From NCBI GenBank assembly GCA_017469785.1, contig JAFUFU010000003.1, positions 1 through 64,000 on the forward strand: a stretch of DNA of 64,000 nucleotides. The letters run 5' to 3'. The stretch's first letter is position 1; every line of letters starts with the position of its first letter. Source of the stretch: Treponema sp. GTDB lineage: Bacteria > Spirochaetota > Spirochaetia > Treponematales > Treponemataceae. A program made the position numbers and the translations under genes. The notes below the pieces were generated by a model. That model had not been told where the DNA came from. It saw only the letters and a list, made by a program, of their open reading frames with translations, and made no database searches. This document shows, piece by piece, positions 1 to 8,343 of this stretch.

Positions 1-4
1 ACGT

Positions 5-1177
5 ATGGTAAAGCGAGAAAATTGGCTTAAGAAAATTCGCCCTTTTTATGAAAGTGAACTGATACAGGTAATTATCGGGATTCGTCGCTGTGGAAAGTCT
101 GTCGTCCTTCGGCAGATTTATGACGAAATTCAAGCTGATGCCAGCCACAAAATCTACATCAATTTTGAAGATTTGCAGTTTGCAGCCTTAACCAATGAAA
201 CAGAACTTTATGCCCATGTAAAAAATCTTATAAGCGATGACAAGAAGTATTATCTCTTCTTTGACGAGATTCAGAATGTTGCGAACTTTGAAAAAGCAAT
301 CAACTCATTCAGGCTTTTGAACACAAGCATTTTTATTACAGGTTCAAATGCAAAATTGCTGTCCGGAGAACTTGCTACGCTTCTTTCGGGTCGTTATGTT
401 TCATTTAGAATCATGCCTTTCAGTTTCAAGGAATGCCTTGAAATTCAGAATATAAAATCTGCTGATGAAAACGCATTTATGGATTATGTAAAATGGGGCG
501 GAATGCCTCAACGTTTTGCAATGAAAACTGATGAAGAGCTTAGGGCCTTTTTATCAGATTTATACAACTCAATCGTGCTTAAAAATGTTATCTCGCGCTA
601 CAAGATTCAGAATATCGATTTACTGAACAGAATTTTTGAATATCTTTCTATAAATATGTCACAGCTTTTTTCAGGCACTAACATTGTGAATTACTTAAAA
701 TCTCAAGGTCGTGTTTGCCCAAAAGAATCTTTGTATAATTATCTTTCTTTCATTGTTAATTCATGTGTTCTGAACAAAGCTCCTCGCTATGACATTCAGG
801 GGAAAAAATCTCTTTCAACTTTGGAAAAATATTACCTTGCAGATGTAAGTTTTAGTCGTATTCATTCTGCAAAGCTTGATATTGGTGCAAGTTTAGAAAA
901 CATAGTGTACAATGAATTATTGTGTCGTGGTTATGAAATAAAAATCGGTATCTTAAAAAATGCGGAGATTGATTTTATAGCACAAAAAGGCGATGAAAAA
1001 TTATATTTTCAAGTCTGCTATCTTCTTGCCACTGATGAAATTGTTCAGCGTGAATTTGGCGCATACAAAAGCGTAAAAGATAACTATCCCAAGTACGTTC
1101 TTTCTATGGACAAGTTTGATTTTTCGCGTGATGGTATTATTCACAAGAATATAATTGAATGGCTGATGGAAGAATAA
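5..1177 (+). CDS. AAA-type ATPase with C-terminal DUF4143 domain
   Basis: A 390-residue P-loop ATPase. The Walker A motif GIRRCGKS is at residues 25-32 and a Walker B motif (YYLFFDEIQ) is near residue 85, followed by a sensor-like ITGSN segment. The C-terminal half, with a late segment resembling a PD-(D/E)XK fold (around EIDFIAQKGDE), matches the AAA_14/DUF4143 family. Members are widespread in bacteria and archaea and their function is poorly known; links to mobile DNA or toxin-like systems have been suggested. The start is at the window edge, so its ribosome-binding site is not visible, but the N-terminus looks complete. It ends 14 bases before the broken hsdR, so it may sit inside or beside a former restriction-modification locus. 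Confidence 0.85.
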   Translation: MVKRENWLKKIRPFYESELIQVIIGIRRCGKSVVLRQIYDEIQADASHKIYINFEDLQFAALTNETELYAHVKNLISDDKKYYLFFDEIQNVANFEKAINSFRLLNTSIFITGSNAKLLSGELATLLSGRYVSFRIMPFSFKECLEIQNIKSADENAFMDYVKWGGMPQRFAMKTDEELRAFLSDLYNSIVLKNVISRYKIQNIDLLNRIFEYLSINMSQLFSGTNIVNYLKSQGRVCPKESLYNYLSFIVNSCVLNKAPRYDIQGKKSLSTLEKYYLADVSFSRIHSAKLDIGASLENIVYNELLCRGYEIKIGILKNAEIDFIAQKGDEKLYFQVCYLLATDEIVQREFGAYKSVKDNYPKYVLSMDKFDFSRDGIIHKNIIEWLMEE

Positions 1178-1191
1178 GGAGTTTTGATTAT

Positions 1192-1510
1192 ATGTCCGAT
1201 TACAACGAAGAAGCCTATGAAAATGCTTTGATTGAACGTTCCAGAATATGGGATGGGAGCATGTTTATGGGCCGGAAGTTGACCGCGACTTTTTATGATT
1301 CTGTTCTTGAAGATTCTATCCGCAGACTTAATCCAAAGGCTGCGCCTGACGATAAAAACTCTTACATTGTTGCAAATCAATGGACATTTATAGAAAACTC
1401 GAACAAACGGCCGGATATTCTTCTTTTCCTAAACGGACTTTCTGTCTGTCTTTTTGAATTAAAGTCGCCAAGCCTTGAGCAGACTGATGCAAGTGAGGCT
1501 GATTCCATGG
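1192..1510 (+). pseudogene. hsdR: Type I restriction endonuclease R subunit, N-terminal fragment (broken)
   Basis: The fragment has a good Shine-Dalgarno (AAGGAG) and about 100 residues resembling the HsdR N-terminus, including a NQW segment, RPDILLFLNGL and FELKSP, which carry the D and ExK of the nuclease domain. Two compensating frameshifts are visible. Between about 1237 and 1294 the alternative frame reads FQNMGWEHVYGPEVDRDF, the family-like sequence, while the open frame reads nonsense. The second shift lies in the T run at 1290-1294. Homology stops near 1500, where a hairpin repeat begins. The helicase region is absent; the C-terminal domain is at 3005-3847. HsdR normally has about 1000 residues, so no functional restriction subunit can be made here. 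Confidence 0.85.
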
Positions 1511-1658
1511 GCGTTCCCGTCTGCTGTAGCAGACGGTCGGGCTATTCGCGAGTTTGCTTGCAAACTCGTTACAAGAATGGCAACGCCATTCTTGCGGGTT
1601 CCGCTATCGCTCCATTGCCTAAAGGCAACGGCTTCGCCGCCGCTACTATCCCTAACGC
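1511..1658. repeat. Multi-hairpin repeat element inside broken hsdR
   Basis: About 148 bp with inverted ends GCGTT and AACGC and a chain of hairpins: CCGTCTGC/GCAGACGG (1517-1536), CGAGTTTG/CAAACTCG (1549-1568), AAGAATGGC/GCCATTCTT (1573-1593), TTGCC/GGCAA (1615-1628) and GGC-TTC-GCC. It is open in more than one frame and so gives spurious ORFs. It lies exactly where hsdR homology ends. The design resembles dispersed multi-hairpin intergenic repeats, and comparable clusters occur at 6876 and 28772. No transposase is present. Confidence 0.7.
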
Positions 1659-1689
1659 TTTTTAATCATCGTCCAAGTCATAATAGTCT

Positions 1690-2775
1690 TCATTTTCTAA
1701 GCCTTTTATCATTTTCTTTGCCAAGTATAAAACAAATCATATCATAAGCAGCAGATTGTTTTGCGGCAGATTTTGTGTATTCTTCTCCAATTCCTGCTTG
1801 GTTGTAACCATCCCAATCTTCGTATTCTTTGATAAAGCATTCGCATCGCCAAACTTGATTTCCATCGTCATCAGGTGAAACGGAGCAATTCAACTCAGGC
1901 TTTGAAATAAATTTCTTCAAATACAAAGTATTGAGTGTTTGAACTGCTGTCTCAGGAGTTGCCTTTTGCGCAATTTGTTCAATTTTGTATTTCTGCAGAA
2001 AATCGATAGCTTTTTTTGCAGCATCCATTTTTGCAGCTATTTCGGAATTTCCTTCGCCATTAAAAGTTTTGATATTTGACAGATTATAAATGACCAAGCC
2101 TTGATTATAACTAGTTGAGTTCGTTGAAAAATTTAATTTAACTTCACATCTGAAAGGTTGATTGTTTCCATAATATTTCTGATAAACAGAAAACTTTGGT
2201 TTGGTAATTCCTAAATCATCACAAGAGTCATAGAGTGTAGTTACATAATTTTCATTGAAATCCAACATTCCCCACATTGCCTTGCATGATTTTTCAATTT
2301 GTTTGAAATCCCAATCAGAATCAACGGCGATTGCTCCGATAATTGCCTCAAATAAATCACAGCGAACTTTCTCGTTACGCCAGACTTCGTTTTTCTCATC
2401 GCTATTTCCAAGCAGAAGATAATCGTCCAAATCAAGCATATCAATACAATGTGCCAATGCAGACTTGTTCACATAGCTCGCACGGATTTTTGACAGTTCA
2501 GCTTCATTTTTCTTTGAATAAAAGAAATCGTCCGTGTAAGTTTGTGGAACGGTACTGTACGAATCATAGAGCCATTTTGTCATTACGGTATTTACAAGTT
2601 GGTCACCATACAGTTCAAGGATTTCATTATCTTCATAGCCGTCATGTTCTTGTGCGAATGACTTCCGAGTGAAAGCCTGCACAAGAAGTTTTGTGTGACA
2701 GCGGAATTGATATGAAATTTTTTCTTCAATTGCTTTTCGATTTTCTAAGATGTATTTAACATCATCAGTTGTCAT
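1690..2775 (-). CDS. RNase III-like protein with two dsRBD-like domains
   Basis: This 361-residue protein starts at 2775 behind a strong GGAGG; an upstream in-frame start at 2841 lacks such a site. The RNase III signature is NEILELYGDQ at 50-59, with acidic residues E51, E54 and D58, and the second catalytic pair is D140 and E143 in CDLFEAIIGA. All expected metal-binding acids are therefore kept. Two regions, about 197-262 and 277-352, look like divergent double-stranded RNA-binding domains; normal bacterial RNase III has one and is about 230 residues. The housekeeping rnc is presumably elsewhere. The gene lies opposite to and between the two hsdR fragments, so it probably arrived with the event that destroyed hsdR. 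A defence or mobile-element role is inference. Confidence 0.75.
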   Translation of the reverse strand: MTTDDVKYILENRKAIEEKISYQFRCHTKLLVQAFTRKSFAQEHDGYEDNEILELYGDQLVNTVMTKWLYDSYSTVPQTYTDDFFYSKKNEAELSKIRASYVNKSALAHCIDMLDLDDYLLLGNSDEKNEVWRNEKVRCDLFEAIIGAIAVDSDWDFKQIEKSCKAMWGMLDFNENYVTTLYDSCDDLGITKPKFSVYQKYYGNNQPFRCEVKLNFSTNSTSYNQGLVIYNLSNIKTFNGEGNSEIAAKMDAAKKAIDFLQKYKIEQIAQKATPETAVQTLNTLYLKKFISKPELNCSVSPDDDGNQVWRCECFIKEYEDWDGYNQAGIGEEYTKSAAKQSAAYDMICFILGKENDKRLRK

Positions 2776-3004
2776 AAAGACCTCCAAAAAAATATGGAGG
2801 CACTGAAAAGTGTTCTTATATGCGAGAAAATATAACAACACTGTCCATCAATACAGATTCATTAAAACGAAGATAATGTGAAAAGTTCCTCAGCACAAGA
2901 AGCAATTCATCTATAACCATTTTAAAACACTGTGTTGGTTTAAGTGCCTTTTAAGACAAAATAATATAGAGGAAAGAGAATGTCAATATATAATTTGTTC
3001 TTCA

Positions 3005-3847
3005 ATGGTAAAAGAGCACATGCGCCTTGAAGCTGCCTTCTTTGAATCTGTTCGCGTTATTGTAATGCGCCTTTTGTACAATCCATCTGGCAAGAAATTT
3101 TCCCTCAAAGAAATTAACGACCGCATAAACGAACTTCTCAAACAGTCAGTTAAATCCGACGGTGTTATAAATCTTTTCTCTGATGTCGGCGAAAAAGTAA
3201 ATCTCTTTGACCCGACCTTCCTTGAAAACATCTCAAAGATGAAAGAAAAGAACCTCGCCGTAGAAATGCTCAAGAAGTTGATTGATGAACAGGTAAAAGT
3301 TTACAAACGCACAAACCTTGTAAAATCTCAAAGCTTCAGCGAACTCATTCAGCAGACCTTAAACCGCTATCTTAACGGAATGCCTACAAACGAAGAAGTA
3401 ATTCAGGAACTTTTAAAACTTGCAAAAGAAATGCTTAACGCAAGCGAAGAAGGAGACAAACTGGGCCTCACTGATGAAGAACTTGCCTTTTATGACGCGC
3501 TCACAAAGCCGGAAGCAGTAAAGGATTTCTATTCCAACGAAGACTTGGCTGCACTCACAAAAGAAGTCACCGAAACCCTCCGCAAAAACAAAACAATCGA
3601 CTGGCAGAAAAAAGAATCAGCTCGCGCAAGAATGCGAATGATTGTTAAAAAACTGTTGAGGAAATACAAATATCCACCGGAAGGGCAGGAAGACGCATTA
3701 AAGACTGTAATCAGCCAGTGCGAACTCTGGACGGATAATGTTGCAGAATTTGAAGATATACCAAGGGAAAAAGTTTTTTATACAATAAATGAAGATTACG
3801 GGTTATTGAAAGTTGTCGAACCTAAAACAAAAATTCATAAATTGTAA
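3005..3847 (+). pseudogene. hsdR: Type I restriction endonuclease R subunit, C-terminal fragment (DUF3387)
   Basis: An open frame of 280 codons matching the C-terminal helical domain of HsdR (DUF3387), with the characteristic segments LTDEELAFYDAL, IDWQKKESARARMRM and KKLLRKYKYPP. The ATG at 3005 has no clear Shine-Dalgarno and falls in the middle of what is normally a continuous 1000-residue protein. The domain binds the HsdM/HsdS core in intact enzymes. Together with the fragment at 1192 it shows that about 600 residues, including most of the motor, were replaced by a hairpin repeat and an RNase III-like gene. The frame is still clean, so decay is fairly recent or the domain is still made. 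Confidence 0.8.
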
Positions 3848-3873
3848 TTCAATCTGAAAAACTCTCACTCCAA

Positions 3874-3903
3874 TTGACCCAAGCCAATGATTTCTGCTAT
3901 AAT
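3874..3903 (+). promoter_or_regulatory. Promoter of the tRNA gene
   Basis: TTGACC at 3874-3879, an 18-base spacer and TATAAT at 3898-3903 preceded by TGC (extended -10). The expected start lies about 20 bases before the mature tRNA. Confidence 0.75.
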
Positions 3904-3928
3904 ATTATCACTTCATTTTTTGAAGTAC

Positions 3929-4001
3929 GGGCCATTAGCTCAGCGGTTAGAGCAGAGGACTCATAATCCTTTGGTCCTTGGTTCAAATCCAAGATGGCCC
4001 A
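3929..4001 (+). tRNA. tRNA with CAU anticodon (Met elongator or Ile2)
   Basis: A 73-base cloverleaf: acceptor GGGCCAT/ATGGCCC, D-stem GCTC/GAGC, anticodon stem GAGGA/TCCTT with loop CTCATAA (anticodon CAU), T-stem CTTGG/CCAAG with TTCAAAT, discriminator A. CCA is not encoded. CAU can be elongator methionine or the isoleucine tRNA modified to lysidine. The short D-loop and overall sequence resemble tRNA-Ile2, but I cannot decide from sequence alone. Confidence 0.95.
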
Positions 4002-4021
4002 GTATTTTCGCAACGAAGTAT

Positions 4022-4048
4022 GCCTTTCCTTTTCGGAAGGGCTTTTTT
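4022..4048 (+). terminator. Intrinsic terminator after the tRNA
   Basis: A GC-containing hairpin formed by GCCTTTCC and GGAAGGGC around TTTTC, followed by a run of six T. It ends transcription of the tRNA just before the opposing DUF456 gene. Confidence 0.8.
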
Positions 4049-4577
4049 ATAGCGCGCTAACACTTGTCATAACTTCTTCTGAATGATTCTGTGTCAAAGT
4101 CCAGACGAAAATCCAAATAAAGCACATCACCGTAATGATTTTTAAGCCCGTTCCCAGCAAAAATCCCTTGAACGCGCCGAATGCGGCCTTGAGCGCTCTT
4201 TTTGCGTCAGAAGAATCGTGAATCATCTCGCCGATATAGGCTCCAACAAATGGTGCGATGAGAATGAAAATCGGGCCGAGAAAGAAAGCGATGATAAGGC
4301 CAATCGTACAGCCCCAGGTGGCCGCCTTGCTTCCCCCTGCCTTTTTTGTCATTAGCGAGGGAAAAATATTGTCGATTACGGTAACGAAAAGGGCGGCTAT
4401 TCCGGTCACAATCAAAATCCAAACTTCAATCTGAGAGTAGACCGAAAAATGCGCCGCAAGAAGACCTGCCCATGCGATTGGCGGCCCCGGCAGCACAGGC
4501 AGAACCGTGCCGATTAAACCGATTAAAAGAAGGATTCCTGCAAGAATCGCAAAAAAGAGCGTGATATCGATATTCAT
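4047..4577 (-). CDS. DUF456 family membrane protein
   Basis: A small hydrophobic protein of 176 residues. It has a GLIGTVLPVLPGPPIAWAGLL segment typical of DUF456 and about four to five membrane spans. I chose the second of two adjacent ATG codons because the upstream GGGGG then has workable spacing; 4580 is equally possible. Function is unknown in the family; it is expected in the inner membrane. It is the last gene of a minus-strand set gltX - HD protein - DUF456, 19 bases after the HD gene, so probably co-transcribed. Confidence 0.75.
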   Translation of the reverse strand: MNIDITLFFAILAGILLLIGLIGTVLPVLPGPPIAWAGLLAAHFSVYSQIEVWILIVTGIAALFVTVIDNIFPSLMTKKAGGSKAATWGCTIGLIIAFFLGPIFILIAPFVGAYIGEMIHDSSDAKRALKAAFGAFKGFLLGTGLKIITVMCFIWIFVWTLTQNHSEEVMTSVSAL

Positions 4578-4596
4578 CATTCCCCCTAAAAACTTT

Positions 4597-5289
4597 CTAC
4601 AAATCCCACCATGCGGCGGCACTCTGATCGGCCAGCTGAATCAAGAGCACCAGCGGGTTTTGCAAAAAATTAGAGTAATTGTAAGTTTCCATGGGGGCAA
4701 GGTCAGAAAATCCCATGTGGCGGCTGATTGCTTCGATTACAGTGCGATTTTTGAGAAGATGAGGCATGGAATCCAGCAGGAGAAGAACAGATTCGTTTCC
4801 ATGGCCGAGATTACGCACATCGGATTTTGTTTTGTAGAAAGGCTCGTACTTCCAGTTGCCGTTGAAATCCTTGGTCTTGCGGCTTTCTGTGGCGTAAGTT
4901 CCGGCCTTGCAGAAATCGTGGGCGATTCCAGAAATAAAGACATCTTCCGCCGTGAAAGAAAATTTACCGGCCTGCTTTGAAAGTGCGAAATTCTCTGCGA
5001 AGGGAATGGCAAAGCGAAGGGCCTGGGCTGCCACCAAAAGAGAATGGGCTGCAAGCCCGCCCTTTACATTTCCGTGAAAGCGGGTGCTTGCCGGGCTGGT
5101 CCAGAATTCGTGGCTTTCCATCCAGTCTTTAAAAGCAGGCAGAGACTCCTTTTCATCAACGATATAATCAGCCATGGCGAGGGCGGTTTCCTTTACCGCT
5201 TCGGGAGAGAAAGTTCCGTCCTGCTTAATCGGCTCTTTCTCGTCGAAAATGGCGAGAAGAGCCTTTATTTGTGTGTTAAAATCTTCCAT
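4597..5289 (-). CDS. HD-domain phosphohydrolase-like protein
   Basis: A 230-residue soluble protein with metal-site motifs of the HD superfamily: a histidine in GGLAAHSLL, the HD pair in GIAHDFCKAG and a later GHGNES histidine. HD proteins are usually phosphodiesterases or nucleotidohydrolases; the substrate here cannot be named. Its ATG overlaps the gltX stop codon (TAATG), which suggests translational coupling. Nothing in the sequence hints at a signal peptide. Confidence 0.75.
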   Translation of the reverse strand: MEDFNTQIKALLAIFDEKEPIKQDGTFSPEAVKETALAMADYIVDEKESLPAFKDWMESHEFWTSPASTRFHGNVKGGLAAHSLLVAAQALRFAIPFAENFALSKQAGKFSFTAEDVFISGIAHDFCKAGTYATESRKTKDFNGNWKYEPFYKTKSDVRNLGHGNESVLLLLDSMPHLLKNRTVIEAISRHMGFSDLAPMETYNYSNFLQNPLVLLIQLADQSAAAWWDL

Positions 5290-6863
5290 TACAGCGTTGC
5301 GATTGTTCGCTCAAGACGAGCCAAAGCCCGCTCTTTTCCAAGAACGGCGATTGAACCGATGAGCGGCGGAGAAACCCGGCTTCCAGTGACGGCCATACGG
5401 ACAGGCATCATGAAGTCTCCAAGTTTGATTCCCAGCTCCTCAGCCTTTGCCTTTGCGAAGTTCTCTGCTCCCTCGTGGTCTGTCTCAAATATTTTTGCAA
5501 CAAATTCCCTTGCATTCTCCAGAACTTCTTTTGTTTTTGCCTGGTCAAGCTTTTTGGGGATAAGCTGCTCAACTGGCGGAACGGCAGGCTCAGTGAACAT
5601 AAAGTGAACCATCTCAGCGGCTTCCGTGAGGAACTTGAGCCGTTCCTGAATGAGAGGCATGAGTCCCATGAGAGTCTTCTTGACATCTGCGCTTGTCATG
5701 TTCATGCTCTTGTCTACGCAGTAAGGCTCGCCGTCTTTGCCCAGTGCCACGCCAGAGAATTCCGGGCCGACATTTGGTTTGGGCTGTGGATTTTCAGGAT
5801 TGATTTCAAGTTTTGCGTCGCCAGTTCCCGTGATGAATGGCAAAGTCCATTTATAAAGCTCTTCCGTGCTAAGCTGACGGATATAGTTTGCGTTATAGAA
5901 TTCGAGTTTTTTGTAATCGAAAACAGCCGGAGCCTTGTTAAGGTGCTCAAGCTTGAAACGCTCTGCCAACTCGTCCAAAGTGTAGAAATCCCGGCCTTCC
6001 TCGTAAGAGCAGCCCAAGAGAGCCACATAGTTTACGATAGCCTGTGGCAAATATCCTCTCGCGCGGAATTCGTTGAGAGAAGTAGAGCCGTGTCGTTTTG
6101 AAAGCTTTTTGCCATCGCTGCCGTTTACCATTGGAAGATGGCAGAATTCAGGATGCTCCCAGCCGAAAGCTCTGTACATCTGAACATGGAGCGGGGTAGA
6201 AGGAATCCATTCCTGAGCGCGCATGACATGGCTGATTTTCATCAAGTGGTCGTCAACGATGTTTGCCAGGTGATATGTCGGAAATCCGTCGCTTTTGAGC
6301 AAAACCGGATCCGGTGAAATGTCTTCGTTTTTCCAGGTGATGTCGCCGAGAAGGTGATCGTGGAAAGTCGTTTCGCCTTCAAGAGGAACCTTTAAGCGGA
6401 TAACATAAGGCTTGCCGGCGTCGAGATTTGCCTTTACTTCCTCTGGGGTGAGGTGGCGGCAGTTTCTGTCATAGCCGGGAGCCATTTTGTTTTCGGTCTG
6501 AATCTTTTTGATTCGCTCCAGTCGCTCGCTGTCGCAGAAACAATAGTAAGCCTCGCCTTTTTCCACCAGTTCCTGAGCGTATTTTTTGTAAAGCTCAAAT
6601 CGCTCTGACTGAACATAAGGCCCGTACTCGCCGCCCTTTTCGCCGCCTTCGTCCCATTCGATTCCCAGCCAAGCCATGGTGTCGTAAAGATTCTGGACAT
6701 ATTTTTCATCGTAGCGGGTGCGGTCTGTGTCTTCCAGGCGGAGAATGAATTTTCCGCCCTGGCTTCGTGCGTAAAGATAATTGAAAAGTGCAGTGCGAAC
6801 GCCACCAATGTGCTGCATTCCTGTTGGGCTTGGAGCGTATCTAACCCGAACTTTATCTGACAT
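5289..6863 (-). CDS. gltX: Glutamate-tRNA ligase
   Basis: A class I aminoacyl-tRNA synthetase of 524 residues that charges tRNA-Glu (and possibly tRNA-Gln in organisms lacking GlnRS). The HIGH motif appears as SPTGMQHIGGVRTALFNY near the N-terminus and the KMSKS motif as DGKKLSKRHGS near residue 245. Length is slightly above the usual 470-500; the extra residues lie between the KMSKS region and the C-terminal anticodon-binding domain. A GGAGG ribosome-binding site precedes the ATG. The leader contains a cluster of hairpins (6876-6966). It heads an operon with the HD protein and DUF456 protein. Confidence 0.95.
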   Translation of the reverse strand: MSDKVRVRYAPSPTGMQHIGGVRTALFNYLYARSQGGKFILRLEDTDRTRYDEKYVQNLYDTMAWLGIEWDEGGEKGGEYGPYVQSERFELYKKYAQELVEKGEAYYCFCDSERLERIKKIQTENKMAPGYDRNCRHLTPEEVKANLDAGKPYVIRLKVPLEGETTFHDHLLGDITWKNEDISPDPVLLKSDGFPTYHLANIVDDHLMKISHVMRAQEWIPSTPLHVQMYRAFGWEHPEFCHLPMVNGSDGKKLSKRHGSTSLNEFRARGYLPQAIVNYVALLGCSYEEGRDFYTLDELAERFKLEHLNKAPAVFDYKKLEFYNANYIRQLSTEELYKWTLPFITGTGDAKLEINPENPQPKPNVGPEFSGVALGKDGEPYCVDKSMNMTSADVKKTLMGLMPLIQERLKFLTEAAEMVHFMFTEPAVPPVEQLIPKKLDQAKTKEVLENAREFVAKIFETDHEGAENFAKAKAEELGIKLGDFMMPVRMAVTGSRVSPPLIGSIAVLGKERALARLERTIATL

Positions 6864-6875
6864 GTTATACCTCCG

Positions 6876-6966
6876 AGAGGAAATTTCTCGAGTTTCGTAC
6901 AGAAACTCGCTTGAAAAATCTGAACTTGTTCAGATTTTTCATAACTTCTGACATAAAAATTCCTCT
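6876..6966. repeat. Multi-hairpin element in the gltX leader
   Basis: Outer inverted arms AGAGGAAATTT (6876) and AAAAATTCCTCT (6955) enclose two hairpins, CGAGTTT/AAACTCG at 6889-6909 and GAAAAATCTGAA/TTCAGATTTTTC at 6913-6940. It lies between the gltX ribosome-binding site and the likely promoter (TATAAT on the minus strand near 6990), so it would be transcribed as the 5' leader. It could be an inserted repeat like those at 1511 and 28772, or a structured leader. No T-box core is recognisable. Confidence 0.6.
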
Positions 6967-7102
6967 AACAATAAAAAAGTTTCTTATTATTATACTGAAT
7001 TGAAGATTTATATTCCATAGACCTTAAAATATGGAAACAATCTGTATATTTTCGTGTTATTCTGTGTTATAATGTTATAATATCTTACTAGAGGAGCTAT
7101 AT

Positions 7103-7552
7103 ATGTTCAAAAAAATTCTTTCTTTATGTGCCGTGTTTTTTATGATTTCGGTTCTTTCATTTTCTCAGGCAAAAAATCAGACAAAAATCTCTGGTCTTGA
7201 GGATGATAAATATCAATGGTTCGAGTTCAAGGCGAAGCGTCTCGGAAAGACATTTAAATTTTATGCTTTCAAAACCGATGCTCAGCGTGACAACCGCACG
7301 ATTCAGCTGTTCAAAAGCGCAGGATGGGGTATGGGACCAAACGAAACAATCACTGAATTCTATAACTTCAATGGCGGTGAAATCACCAAAACATGGGATG
7401 AGGAACTCAAGCCCACGATGAAAAAAGAAGGCTACAAATATGCCTTTACAACCTACCGAACTACGGATAAGGATTTAACGACAATCTATTTGTACACCTT
7501 CTATTATGACCCGGACACGGATCAGCTCCATATGCTCAGGTCATTAAAATAA
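7103..7552 (+). CDS. Secreted protein of unknown function
   Basis: 149 residues with a clear signal peptide (MFKKILSLCAVFFMISVLSF, cleavage near SQA). Mature part is polar, rich in aromatic residues and lysine, with no family I recognise. It has a good AGAGGAG ribosome-binding site and two overlapping TATAAT-like -10 boxes upstream. It is monocistronic: the next gene is on the opposite strand only one base away. Likely periplasmic. Confidence 0.7.
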   Translation: MFKKILSLCAVFFMISVLSFSQAKNQTKISGLEDDKYQWFEFKAKRLGKTFKFYAFKTDAQRDNRTIQLFKSAGWGMGPNETITEFYNFNGGEITKTWDEELKPTMKKEGYKYAFTTYRTTDKDLTTIYLYTFYYDPDTDQLHMLRSLK

Positions 7553-7553
7553 A

Positions 7554-8342
7554 TTATTCTCCAAGCATCATGCGGTCGTTCAAATCACCGGCCGCACTGA
7601 ACTTGGCGAGCAAATCTTCCACTTTGAGGTTCTTTTTTTCTTCACCACGAACATCATAAACGATATTTCCCTTCATCATCATGATAAGCCTGTTTCCATA
7701 ACGAATCGCGTGCTTCATGTTGTGAGTGACCATGAATGCCGTGAGTTTGTCTTGCTCAACAAATTTTTCGGTGAGTTCGAGGACTTTTGCGGCTGTTTTT
7801 GGATCAAGGGCAGCCGTATGTTCGTCAAGAAGAAGAAGTTCCGGCTTTTTAAGCGTTGCCATCAAAAGGGTGAGGGCCTGTCGTTGCCCGCCCGAAAGCA
7901 AGCCGACTTTGCTGGTAAGGCGACTTTCAAGCCCCAAATCAAGCATTGCGAGTTTTTCGCGATATACAGCTTTCTCTTCCTTTTTGATGCCCCATTTTAA
8001 TGTACGGGTGCTTCCCCGCCGGAGAGCCATGGCAAGGTTTTCTTCGATTTCCATGTTTGCCGCCGTACCTGTAAGAGGATCCTGAAAAACACGCCCCAGA
8101 AAAGCTGCCCGCTTGTACTCAGGCATGGATGTGACGTCCCGACCGTTTAGTTTTATGGTACCTGTATCGCAGGAGTGGACGCCTGCTATCAGATTCAGCA
8201 GGGTTGATTTGCCTGCACCGTTTCCGCCAATAATCGTGACAAAATCGCCGTCTTCAAGGGTAAGCGAAATGTCATGCAGCGCGCGCTTTTCGGTGATTGT
8301 TCCAGGATTGAAGGTTTTCGATACATGTGATATTTCAAGCAT
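7554..8342 (-). CDS. ABC transporter ATP-binding protein (TrpZ-like)
   Basis: A 262-residue ABC ATPase: Walker A GGNGAGKST near residue 39, signature LSGGQRQALTLLMA, Walker B LLLLDEHTAALD and an H-loop MVTHNM. The combination with the adjacent permease and the signature sequence match the family that works with PF04392 binding proteins (such as the TrpXYZ tryptophan importer of streptococci). It starts one base after the permease stop with its AAGGAAG inside the permease gene, so the two are co-expressed. A matching binding protein is at 42459. The substrate (aromatic amino acid or similar) is inference. Confidence 0.85.
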   Translation of the reverse strand: MLEISHVSKTFNPGTITEKRALHDISLTLEDGDFVTIIGGNGAGKSTLLNLIAGVHSCDTGTIKLNGRDVTSMPEYKRAAFLGRVFQDPLTGTAANMEIEENLAMALRRGSTRTLKWGIKKEEKAVYREKLAMLDLGLESRLTSKVGLLSGGQRQALTLLMATLKKPELLLLDEHTAALDPKTAAKVLELTEKFVEQDKLTAFMVTHNMKHAIRYGNRLIMMMKGNIVYDVRGEEKKNLKVEDLLAKFSAAGDLNDRMMLGE

Positions 8343-8343
8343 T

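Noticed and set aside
1511..1658. Integron attC site (GTTAGGG-like end read on the minus strand)
   Set aside because: The ends are only loosely R'/R''-like, the interior has five separate hairpins rather than one imperfect stem, and no integrase or cassette array is seen.
6876..6966. T-box riboswitch upstream of gltX
   Set aside because: No T-box core sequence or terminator/antiterminator pair could be recognised; hairpins look like a repeat cluster.
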